Origin: Clostridia bacterium
Lineage (GTDB): Bacteria; Bacillota_A; Clostridia; Oscillospirales; CAG-272
Assembly (NCBI GenBank): GCA_017500625.1
Contig: JAFVYX010000175.1
Coordinates: 1 to 11,989 of the forward strand
Reading direction: 5' to 3'
Length of the DNA: 11,989 bases
Below, one piece after another: positions 6,468 to 11,989 of this stretch (the stretch's first letter is position 1; each line of letters begins with the position of its first letter). Position numbers and translations under genes: made by a program. Under the pieces are notes generated by a model. That model ran no database searches, was not told the DNA's origin, and saw only the letters and a list, made by a program, of their open reading frames with translations.

Positions 6468-7568
6468 TTAAAACTTGGCGGGCTTTGTCGAGAGGTACTT
6501 GCGTACCATCAGGGCGACCTTGAAGGTTACGGCGTGGTCAAACTCGCGAAGATCGAGGCCCGTGAGCTTACGGATCTTCTCCAGGCGATACACGAGGGTG
6601 TTGCGGTGGACGTACAAGCTCTCGGCGGTCTTCGAGACGTTCAGGTTGTTCTCAAAGAAGGCGCGGACCGTCTTCATCTGGGTATCGTCATCGCGCGATT
6701 CGAGCGATTCGAGCGAGCCGCGCTTGAAGACCTCCTGAAGGAAGGCCTCGCAGAGCGAGGTGGGAAGCTGGTAGATCAGGCGGCCGATGCCGAGGTTCTC
6801 ATAGCTGACCACGTTCTTCTCGGTGTCGAACACCTTGCCGACCTCCAGCGCGATGCGCGCCTCCTTGTAGGCACGGGCGAGGTCCTTGAGGTTATCGACG
6901 ATGGTCGAGATGCCGATATAGACGTGCTTGGGATAGGACTCGGTCATGAGCGTTTCAACGATCGAGGCGGCCAGCTGCTCAAGCTCCTGCGGGTCGGTCG
7001 TGGGCTCGACCTCCTTGACAAGGACGATGTCCTGCTCTCCGATGTTGATCACGTAATCGTGCGTTTTGTCGGGGAACATGCCCTGAATGATGTCGTAGGG
7101 CATCATATCCACCTTGTCCGAGAACTTGATGACCAGCACCGCGTGATGCTCCTCGGACGTGAAGTGCAGCTCCTTGCTCTTGACGTAGATATCGCTCGGC
7201 AGAATGTTGTCGAGCATGATGTTCTTGATGAAGGAGCCCTTGTCGTACTTTTCATCGTAAAGGTTGCCAAGGTTCGAGAGGGTGATGGCCAGCATACGCG
7301 AGAACTTATCGGCCTCGGCATCGCCGCCCTCCACAAAAACAATAGCGCCGGCCTTATCGGCGGCGTTGATATAGCGGTAGGTCACACCACCGAGCACGGC
7401 CGCGTCCTGGGAAAAGGCCAGCTCATCGCGGATATCCGAACGGATCTCACCGATACGGGAAAGCTCGCTTGACGCCGTGACGATCCCATTTCCGTCGATC
7501 ACGCCGATGTTCCTGTTGACGACGCCCTTCATCTGCTGAATGACGCTTTGAAACAAACGGTTTGACAT
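6468..7568 (-). CDS. CdaR/PucR-family transcriptional regulator
   Basis: The product has 366 residues and no membrane segment. The N-terminal part (about 1-60, LFQSVIQQMKGVVNRNIGVIDGNG) resembles the sugar-diacid-recognition region of CdaR proteins. The middle (about 140-255), ending YIGISTIVDNLKDLARAYKEARIALEVGK, is the GGDEF-like domain common to this family; it lacks a GGDEF signature and is not a cyclase. The C-terminus (about 303-355) is the PucR-type helix-turn-helix, with FFENNLNVSKTAESLYVHRN followed by TLVYRLEKI. The ATG at 7568 has AAAGGA 9 nt upstream and is the first gene after a consensus promoter. CdaR homologues activate sugar-diacid catabolism in E. coli, but no such genes are near, so the effector is unknown. 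Autoregulation or control of the linked protease gene is a possible inference. Confidence 0.92.
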   Translation of the reverse strand: MSNRLFQSVIQQMKGVVNRNIGVIDGNGIVTASSELSRIGEIRSDIRDELAFSQDAAVLGGVTYRYINAADKAGAIVFVEGGDAEADKFSRMLAITLSNLGNLYDEKYDKGSFIKNIMLDNILPSDIYVKSKELHFTSEEHHAVLVIKFSDKVDMMPYDIIQGMFPDKTHDYVINIGEQDIVLVKEVEPTTDPQELEQLAASIVETLMTESYPKHVYIGISTIVDNLKDLARAYKEARIALEVGKVFDTEKNVVSYENLGIGRLIYQLPTSLCEAFLQEVFKRGSLESLESRDDDTQMKTVRAFFENNLNVSKTAESLYVHRNTLVYRLEKIRKLTGLDLREFDHAVTFKVALMVRKYLSTKPAKF

Positions 7569-7604
7569 ACTGTTTGGTCCTTTCGGTTGTTAATTCTGTG
7601 CTAT

Positions 7605-7633
7605 ATTGTACCGCATTCTTCGTCATTTTGCAA
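7605..7633 (-). promoter_or_regulatory. Sigma-A promoter of the cdaR-like/ctpA/greA/lysS operon
   Basis: On the minus strand TTGCAA (7633-7628) and TACAAT (7610-7605) are separated by exactly 17 bp, 36 bp upstream of the regulator ATG at 7568. The leader would be about 30 nt, too short for a riboswitch or T-box. The surrounding 114-bp intergenic region is AT-rich compared with the flanking genes. Confidence 0.8.
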
Positions 7634-7682
7634 TAGGGTTTTCAAAAATTTCACAAAACCTTCTCGCTTTTTTTATTCATTT

Positions 7683-8435
7683 TTACTCCTTTTGCCCAAA
7701 GCCGTAACGGTACCCGAGGCAGGAGAGCGCCACAAGGGGGGCGGTCTCACACCGCAGAATGCGCTTGCCGAGCCCCACGGGGGTGAGCCCCGCCGCCTGC
7801 GCGGCCGCGGCCTCCTCGGGGGAAAAGCCGCCCTCCGAGCCGACGATGACCGCCACCGAGCGGGGAGAGGAGACGCCCTCCAGCACACGGGCTACGGGCG
7901 CGGTCCCCTCGCCCTCATAGCAAAAGAGGGCCAGCTCACAGTCGGCGGCGGCGGCGATCGCCTCGCGGAAGGTGAGCGTTTCTGTCACCTCGGGCAGGGT
8001 GGCGCGGCCGCACTGCCCCGCGGCGGCGAGGGCGATCTTATTGTAGCGGGCCAGAAGACGCGCACCCTTCTCCTCGGCGGGACGGCGCACACAGCGCGAG
8101 GAGAGAAAGGGCGTGATCGCGGTGGCGCCCAGCTCCACGGCCTTTTCGATGACCGTCTCGAGCTTATCCCCCTTGGGGTAAGCCATAAAAAGACGGAGCG
8201 AGAACGGATATTCGGTGTCCGAGAGGGACGAGGACAGCACCGCGGCCGTCACGCGCTCGGGTGTGATGGCGGAGAGGCGACAGCGGTATTCGCGGCCGCG
8301 CCCGTCCGAAAGCGTCAGCTCCTCCCCCACCGCCATACGGAGAGAAAGGGCAACGTGACGGGCCTCATCGCCCGTAAGGACGGCCTCGGTCGTCTCGCTT
8401 GTGAGCGAGCCGTCGGTAATGAAGAATCTCGGCAT
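7683..8435 (-). CDS. rsmE: 16S rRNA (uracil-1498-N3)-methyltransferase RsmE
   Basis: RsmE is a SPOUT-fold enzyme that methylates N3 of U1498 in helix 44 of 16S rRNA using S-adenosylmethionine. The product has 250 residues, the usual size. I chose the ATG at 8435 (MPRFFI) because RsmE proteins begin this way and GGGAGG lies inside the end of prmA just upstream; an in-frame extension to 8531 reads as low-complexity sequence. The N-terminal PUA-like part has LTGDEARHVALSLRMAVGEE (20-39). The SPOUT part has KGDKLETVIEKAVELGA (88-104), GSEGGFSPEE (199-208) and the knot motif LGKRILRCETAPLVAL (222-237). The stop of prmA (TAA) and this ATG are one base apart (TAAGATG), implying translational coupling. 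Confidence 0.97.
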   Translation of the reverse strand: MPRFFITDGSLTSETTEAVLTGDEARHVALSLRMAVGEELTLSDGRGREYRCRLSAITPERVTAAVLSSSLSDTEYPFSLRLFMAYPKGDKLETVIEKAVELGATAITPFLSSRCVRRPAEEKGARLLARYNKIALAAAGQCGRATLPEVTETLTFREAIAAAADCELALFCYEGEGTAPVARVLEGVSSPRSVAVIVGSEGGFSPEEAAAAQAAGLTPVGLGKRILRCETAPLVALSCLGYRYGFGQKE

Positions 8436-8436
8436 C

Positions 8437-9357
8437 TTACACCCTCCCGAAGAGCATGGCCACCCAGTCGCCCTCGCGCTTCTCGCGAAGGAAGGCGAAG
8501 CCCGCGGCGGCGATGCCGTCGCGCACCTCATCGGCGCGCTCCGAAAGAATGCCCGACACGGCGAGAAGACCGCCGCGCTTCAGGTAGGCGGGGGCCGCGG
8601 GAGCGAGGCGCAGGAGAATGTCCGAGACGATATTGGCGGCCATCAGGTCGTAGCCGCCCTCGCGGTGCGGGACCGCCGAGAGAAGATCCGAGACCTCGGC
8701 TGTGACGCCCGAAAGCCCCGCGTCGGCAATGTTCTTCCTGGCCACGCGCACGGCCTCGGGGTCGAGGTCGTAGGCCAGGGCGCGCTCGGCGCCGAGAAGG
8801 CGGGCGGCAAGGGCGAGAATGCCGCTGCCGCAGCCAACGTCAAGGACCTGCTCTCCGCCGCGGATCTCCTCGGCGAGAAGCTCGATCATCATATGCGTCG
8901 TTTCGTGCGTGGCGGTACCGAAGGCGGTGCCGGGGTCCATACGCAGAATAAGCTCCCCCTCCCGCGGCGTGTACTCCTCCCACGCGGGCACAACGGTCAG
9001 GCGGCCGAAGGGAATGGGGTGGTAATAGCGCTTCCAGTTCTCGGCCCAGTCCTCCTCGCGAATGCCGTCCACGGTCAGGGTGGCGGCAAGACCGCACGCC
9101 GAAAGGCGGTCGCGGACAAAGGCCGTGACCTCGGTGAGCGGACGGTCGGCGGGGAGAAAGACCGAGACGCGGGCGCACTCGCGGTCGGCGGTGGCCAGCT
9201 CCTCGGACAGCACCTCACCGTACGGGCTGTCGGCCGAGAGGTCGGAGAGGTCCTCGATAAGAAGCCCCTCGTCAAGCATCGAGAGGACGGCGGCCATCGT
9301 CGGCACGTCGGCGCTCTTGCCCTCGAGAGTCAGTTTGTTCCATTCTGCGATCGCCAT
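8437..9357 (-). CDS. prmA: Ribosomal protein L11 methyltransferase PrmA
   Basis: PrmA methylates amino groups of ribosomal protein L11 using S-adenosylmethionine. The product has 306 residues, as expected. I chose the ATG at 9357 (MAIAEWNKLT), which has GAGGAGGT 6 nt upstream; an in-frame TTG at 9375 would place the start before its own ribosome binding site. A substrate-recognition domain occupies about 1-100. Family motifs are DWAENWKRYYHP (103-114), DPGTAFGTATHETT (141-154), the SAM-binding VLDVGCGSG (171-179), the acidic loop YDLDPEAV (196-203) and ANIVSDILL (241-249). The gene begins 28 nt before the end of ribF and ends one base before rsmE. The prmA-rsmE pairing is widespread in Firmicutes. 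Confidence 0.97.
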   Translation of the reverse strand: MAIAEWNKLTLEGKSADVPTMAAVLSMLDEGLLIEDLSDLSADSPYGEVLSEELATADRECARVSVFLPADRPLTEVTAFVRDRLSACGLAATLTVDGIREEDWAENWKRYYHPIPFGRLTVVPAWEEYTPREGELILRMDPGTAFGTATHETTHMMIELLAEEIRGGEQVLDVGCGSGILALAARLLGAERALAYDLDPEAVRVARKNIADAGLSGVTAEVSDLLSAVPHREGGYDLMAANIVSDILLRLAPAAPAYLKRGGLLAVSGILSERADEVRDGIAAAGFAFLREKREGDWVAMLFGRV

Positions 9358-10259
9358 ACGCGTACCTCCTCGCAATCCTTGCGTATTCTCTCGGAAAGCT
9401 CCGAAAGTGAAGAAAACTTTACCTCACCGCGCAAACGGGCGAGAAATTCGACCGTCAGGGGGGCGCCGTACAGATCGCCCGAAAAATCAAGGACGTGCGT
9501 CTCGCACCGCACCTCACAGCCGCCGACGGTCGGCCTTGTGCCAACGTCGGTAACGCCGTAGGCGACGGCACCGCTCGGCAGGGTGACGCGGGTGCGGTAC
9601 ACCCCCGCGAGGGGGAGCGCGCGCCCCTCGGGCGGACGCTGGTTGGCGGTGGGAAAGCCGAGCCCCGCGCCGCGGGCCTCGCCCCGTACCACGGGAAGCG
9701 TCAGGGCGGAGGGGCGGCCGAGGAGCGCCTCGGCCAAGGCGCAGTCACCGTCGGCCAACGCCGCGCGCACGCGCGTTGAGGAGATCGGAGCGCCACCGTA
9801 TAGGACGGGAGGGAGGGCGATCGCCTCGCCGCCGCCCTCGTTCATCAGGTGAGAAAGGCGGGCGGCATCTCCCGCGGCGCGGTAGCCGAAGCGGAAGTTC
9901 TCGCCCGTCACGGCCACGCGGGCCGAGAGCGTCCCCAAGAGCACCGAGGTGACAAACGCCTCGGGGGAGAGGTGGGAGAGCGACGAAAAGGGAGACAGCA
10001 CGGCGGCATCGACGCCCATGGCGGCAAAGAGCGCCAAGCGTTCCTCATCGCTTGTGAGGAGCGGTGCGCCGCCCTTGGGGGCATCGTCTCCCCGAAAGGT
10101 CAGAACGAAAAGGGGGAGCGCGCGGCGGTCGGCCTCGGCGCGGGCAGCCTTCAGCACGGCGGCGTGAGCGCGGTGGACACCGTCGAAAAAGCCGAGGGCA
10201 ACCACCGAGTCACCGTCATTCTGACGGGCGGCCTCGGCTACGTCCTTGTAGGTCCTCAC
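9330..10259 (-). CDS. ribF: Bifunctional riboflavin kinase/FAD synthetase RibF
   Basis: RibF phosphorylates riboflavin to FMN and adenylylates FMN to FAD. The product has 309 residues, the normal length. The start is GTG at 10259-10257, preceded by GGGAG at 7 nt. The N-terminal nucleotidyltransferase domain (about 1-180) has GFFDGVHRAH (23-32), GENFRFG (119-125) and ISSTRVR (159-165). The C-terminal riboflavin kinase domain has GLGFPTAN (199-206), GVYRTRV (219-225), GVTDVGTRPT (235-244) and ETHVLDFSGDLYG (253-265). The usual G-x-H-x-G-H nucleotide-binding motif reads V-H-R-A-H, with Ala in place of Gly but both His kept, so activity is probably retained. No FMN riboswitch precedes it. The last 28 nt overlap the start of prmA. 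Confidence 0.97.
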   Translation of the reverse strand: MRTYKDVAEAARQNDGDSVVALGFFDGVHRAHAAVLKAARAEADRRALPLFVLTFRGDDAPKGGAPLLTSDEERLALFAAMGVDAAVLSPFSSLSHLSPEAFVTSVLLGTLSARVAVTGENFRFGYRAAGDAARLSHLMNEGGGEAIALPPVLYGGAPISSTRVRAALADGDCALAEALLGRPSALTLPVVRGEARGAGLGFPTANQRPPEGRALPLAGVYRTRVTLPSGAVAYGVTDVGTRPTVGGCEVRCETHVLDFSGDLYGAPLTVEFLARLRGEVKFSSLSELSERIRKDCEEVRVWRSQNGTN

Positions 10260-10310
10260 GGGCGTTCTCCCTTCCTTTTATTTTAATAGCTGCTGCGTCA
10301 TAGCCCGATT

Positions 10311-10339
10311 ATTATACACTAAACGGGGCGCAAAGTCAA
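10311..10339 (-). promoter_or_regulatory. Sigma-A promoter of the ribF-prmA-rsmE operon
   Basis: On the minus strand TTGACT (10339-10334) and TATAAT (10316-10311) are separated by exactly 17 bp, so 11 of 12 hexamer bases match consensus. The predicted leader to the GTG at 10259 is about 45 nt. Confidence 0.88.
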
Positions 10340-10368
10340 GAAATTTCGCGGCGGCGGCCCCGTCTCTC

Positions 10369-10398
10369 TTGCATTTTGCCGTTTTCCTGTGTTATAAT
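10369..10398 (+). promoter_or_regulatory. Sigma-A promoter of the LRR lipoprotein gene
   Basis: On the plus strand TTGCAT (10369-10374) and TATAAT (10393-10398) are separated by 18 bp. The -10 is preceded by TGT, giving an extended -10 (TGTTATAAT). Its -35 lies only 29 bp from the -35 of the divergent ribF promoter, so the two are back to back. The leader would be about 22 nt. Confidence 0.82.
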
Positions 10399-10426
10399 GA
10401 TCATAACCCACAAAAAAGGAGCCCTT

Positions 10427-11542
10427 ATGAAACGCCTTCTTTCGCTTCTCCTTGTCGCCGCCCTCCTCTCCCTCGGCGCGGCGGCCCTTACCTCCTGCGA
10501 TAAGAACGAGCTGACCTTTACTCGGCTTTCCGACGGCACGTACGGCGTCAGCGCCGTCCGCCCCGAGAGGATCGAGTCGGCCACGATCCCCGCAACCCAC
10601 GAGGGGGTGGCCGTGACGGCCATTCTGCCCCGCGCCTTTGAAGGGGCCGACCGCCTTCGGGAGATCGCGATCCCCGAGGGGATCGTCTCGGTAGGAGACG
10701 CCGCCTTTGCCAGCTGTACCGCGCTCACCTCGGTCTCTCTCCCCTCCTCGCTCACCTACGTGGGCAGCTCGGTCTTTGACGGCTGCACGGCGCTCGCCTT
10801 TACCGAGCGTGACGGCGCCTATTACCTCGGCAATGCCGAGGCGCCCACCCTCTACCTCGCCGCGATCAAGGACCGCGAGGCCACCGCCGCCGCCATCGCG
10901 CCAAAGACGCGCTTTATTGCCTCACGCGCCTTTTACGGCTGCCCGTACCTTGCCGAGGTCACCCTGCCCGCAGGTCTTCTTGCGGTAGGAGCCGAGGCCT
11001 TTGGCCGTTGCCCCGCACTCGCGGCGGTCACGATCTCCGACCTTGCCGCCTTTTGCCGCATCGCCTTTGCCGATGAGACGGCCAACCCCGCCGCCGTGGC
11101 GGGCGCCCTCTCGCTTGGCGGCACACCCCTCACGTCCCTTACGGTGCCCGCGGGCGTAACGGCCATCGGGAGCTACGCCTTCACGGGACTCCCCCTCACC
11201 GAGATCTCCCTCCCCGAAAGCGTGGTCGCGATCGGGGACTATGCCTTTGCCAAGACCGCCGTGAGCGCCGTGACGCTCCCCTCGGGGCTGACCGTCATCG
11301 GCCGCAGCGCCTTCACGCTCTGCCCTGCCCTTCGGGAGATCAACGTTCCCTCGGGCGTCATCTACATCGGCCGTGAGGCCTTCTTTGGCTGTACGGCGCT
11401 TGAGCGCGCCACCTTCGGCAAGATCGAGAATTGGTACGTGAGCGGCGTTCCCCTCTCGCCCGAGGACATCGAAACGCCCGAGGTCGCCGCCGGCACGCTG
11501 GTGGGGGGATTCAACGGGAGCATCTGGACCCAAGGAAAGTAA
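10427..11542 (+). CDS. BspA-type leucine-rich-repeat lipoprotein
   Basis: The product has 371 residues. The ATG at 10427 has AAGGAG 5 nt upstream and starts directly with a lipoprotein signal; a start at 10376 would lie inside the promoter. The lipobox is LTSC, making Cys24 the lipidated residue. From about residue 50 the protein is built of BspA-type (LRR_5) repeats of about 22-23 residues with the pattern L-x-x-I/V-x-L/I-P-x-G-V-x-x-I-G-x-x-A-F-x-x-C. The A-F or V-F anchors fall at about 70-71, 93-94, 116-117, 168-169, 191-192, 251-252, 273-274, 295-296 and 318-319. An irregular insert separates the third and fourth repeats (about 125-165) and another follows the fifth (about 205-232). It would sit on the outer face of the membrane. 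BspA-type proteins in other bacteria bind host or matrix proteins or neighbouring cells; the ligand here is unknown. It is monocistronic, with its own promoter and terminator. Confidence 0.93.
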   Translation: MKRLLSLLLVAALLSLGAAALTSCDKNELTFTRLSDGTYGVSAVRPERIESATIPATHEGVAVTAILPRAFEGADRLREIAIPEGIVSVGDAAFASCTALTSVSLPSSLTYVGSSVFDGCTALAFTERDGAYYLGNAEAPTLYLAAIKDREATAAAIAPKTRFIASRAFYGCPYLAEVTLPAGLLAVGAEAFGRCPALAAVTISDLAAFCRIAFADETANPAAVAGALSLGGTPLTSLTVPAGVTAIGSYAFTGLPLTEISLPESVVAIGDYAFAKTAVSAVTLPSGLTVIGRSAFTLCPALREINVPSGVIYIGREAFFGCTALERATFGKIENWYVSGVPLSPEDIETPEVAAGTLVGGFNGSIWTQGK

Positions 11543-11546
11543 GGGG

Positions 11547-11747
11547 GCTTCGGATTTCGGCATAAACGAAAAGGAAAAGAGGCGTTCTGCTTTGGCAGAG
11601 TGCCTCTTTTTCACATCTTCGGTATTCGGTTTTGTTTTGTGGTTGAAAGCCCTTGGGCTTTCCTCCCATTCTTTGTATTCCTTTTCTATTTCCGCTCTCT
11701 CCCTCTCGACGTACCCTTGTACGCCTTCGGGTCGAGATCGAAAATTT
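11547..11747 (+). repeat. Copy 1 of a non-coding repeat carrying a terminator
   Basis: Positions 11547-11629 recur at 11771-11853 with three mismatches in 83 bases. Beyond that, the block at 11695-11736 (CTCTCTCCCTCTCG, then a variable stretch containing CTTGTACGCC and GGG..GAG) matches 11860-11902. Copy 1 has about 60 extra bases between the two conserved blocks, including the inverted repeat at 11645-11662 (GAAAGCCC/GGGCTTTC). Around 11704-11737 the arms TCTCGAC and GTCGAGA enclose a second small hairpin CGTAC/GTACG. The sequence has no convincing gene in either direction. The copy begins 5 bases after the LRR gene stop. Confidence 0.8.
11575..11611 (+). terminator. Intrinsic terminator of the LRR lipoprotein gene (inside repeat copy 1)
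   Basis: AAAAGAGGC pairs with GCCTCTTTT, and TCTGC with GCAGA around a TTTG loop. The stem includes one G-T wobble and one mismatch, and a five-T run closes the element. It lies 32 bases after the LRR stop codon. The A-tract on the left makes it likely to work in both directions. Confidence 0.88.
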
Positions 11748-11770
11748 CTGCTCGAAATCCGCGCGCCCCC

Positions 11771-11923
11771 GCTTCGGATTTCGGCATGACCGAAAAGGAA
11801 AAGAGGCATTCTGCTTTGGCAGAGTGCCTCTTTTTCACATCTTCGGTATTCGGGTTCCTCTCTCTCCCTCTCGCTGTAGTCTTGTACGCCAAAGGGAGCG
11901 AGCGGTGATCTATGCCGAAAATT
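11771..11923 (+). repeat. Copy 2 of the terminator-bearing repeat, with short inverted ends
   Basis: The first 83 bases match copy 1 with three mismatches, and the 11860-11902 block matches the second conserved block of copy 1. Near the left end is ATTTCGGCAT (11778-11787), and near the right end is its near-inverse ATGCCGAAAAT (11912-11922). The unit is therefore about 145 bp long with imperfect terminal inverted repeats, as in miniature inverted-repeat elements. I see no flanking target duplication that I can defend and no transposase. Confidence 0.7.
11799..11835. terminator. Second copy of the bidirectional terminator hairpin
   Basis: This hairpin has the same structure as that at 11575-11611, but an A at the position of the G-T wobble restores a Watson-Crick pair: AAAAGAGGCA with TGCCTCTTTT, and TCTGC with GCAGA around TTTG. 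A-tract and T-tract flank it symmetrically. It would block transcription entering from either side. Confidence 0.8.
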
Positions 11924-11989
11924 GCCGCCAAGGGCGTGGGAATTCCGTGGAGAAACCGTCGCTCTCCGACCGAGAGGCGTATGACGATA
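11924..11989. other. Window end, nothing callable
   Basis: The last 66 bases contain a small inverted repeat (CTCTC/GAGAG around 11967-11981) but no promoter, ribosome binding site or recognisable gene start. Confidence 0.5.

Noticed and set aside
6468..7568. The GGDEF-like middle domain of the CdaR-type regulator as a c-di-GMP cyclase feeding the riboswitch.
   Set aside because: The GGDEF catalytic signature is absent. In this family the domain is a degenerate structural relative, not a diguanylate cyclase.
7640..7682. A terminator after rsmE using GGTTTT/AAAACC.
   Set aside because: The stem is six mostly A-T pairs around a long AT-rich loop, and in the minus direction no T-run follows it. 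The end of the ribF operon is therefore unmarked and may read through.
10260..10310. An FMN riboswitch upstream of ribF.
   Set aside because: The predicted leader is about 45 nt and contains none of the conserved FMN-aptamer blocks.
10427..11542. Internalin-type LRR or a sortase-anchored adhesin.
   Set aside because: The repeat pattern with G-x-x-A-F-x-x-C is BspA/LRR_5 type. Anchoring is by an N-terminal lipobox, and no LPxTG motif or C-terminal membrane segment is present.
10922..11809. A 295-codon minus-strand frame spanning the LRR gene and the repeats.
   Set aside because: It is antisense to the LRR gene, crosses two terminator hairpins and shows no family motif. The repeated translation (as in RHSAKAE) only reflects the DNA repeat.
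11547..11853. A possible CRISPR array from the recurring sequence.
   Set aside because: There are only two copies, each 83 bases long with an internal terminator, without regular spacers or cas genes.
11912..11989. A plus-strand open frame starting MPKIAAKGV and running off the edge.
   Set aside because: Its ATG is the inverted end of the repeat, there is no ribosome binding site at a usable distance, and only 26 codons are visible.

Overview
The window looks like chromosome of a GC-rich member of the Clostridia (Bacillota), probably an uncultured gut-type lineage. The grounds are strong AGGAGG-type ribosome binding sites, consensus sigma-A promoters with 17-18 bp spacers, a Clostridia-style class I c-di-GMP riboswitch, a BspA-type leucine-rich-repeat lipoprotein and a CdaR/PucR-type regulator. 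The taxonomic placement is inference. About 10.2 kb is read leftward (minus strand) and only the last complete gene is read rightward.

From right to left on the minus strand there are three transcription units. (1) 10339 to 7683: a consensus promoter drives ribF (FAD synthesis), prmA (ribosomal protein L11 methylation) and rsmE (16S rRNA U1498 methylation), which overlap or nearly touch. (2) 7633 to 2295: a consensus promoter drives a CdaR-like regulator, a lipoprotein S41 (CtpA-type) protease, greA, lysS and an unrecognised single-pass membrane protein, with intergenic gaps of 13-15 nt for the first four genes and 54 nt before the last. A strong intrinsic terminator ends the unit. (3) 2240 to beyond the left edge: a promoter with a perfect -10 starts a transcript whose first ~70 nt are a class I c-di-GMP riboswitch. 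An intrinsic terminator shares sequence with the 3' part of the aptamer, which implies an ON switch. It controls a secreted protein with a TasA/SipW-like N-terminus and a membrane-anchored extracellular protein cut by the window edge. Neither product is recognised beyond this. This c-di-GMP-controlled surface operon is the most interesting element here.

On the plus strand, a BspA-like LRR lipoprotein gene (10427-11542) is transcribed divergently from ribF out of a compact back-to-back promoter region and ends in a strong terminator. That terminator lies inside an 83-bp sequence that recurs 224 bp downstream with 3 mismatches. The repeats extend into further related sequence with short inverted ends, resembling a small non-coding interspersed (MITE-like) repeat that carries a terminator. 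The last ~65 bases hold nothing I can call.

No rRNA, tRNA, CRISPR array, transposase, phage gene or defence system is visible.
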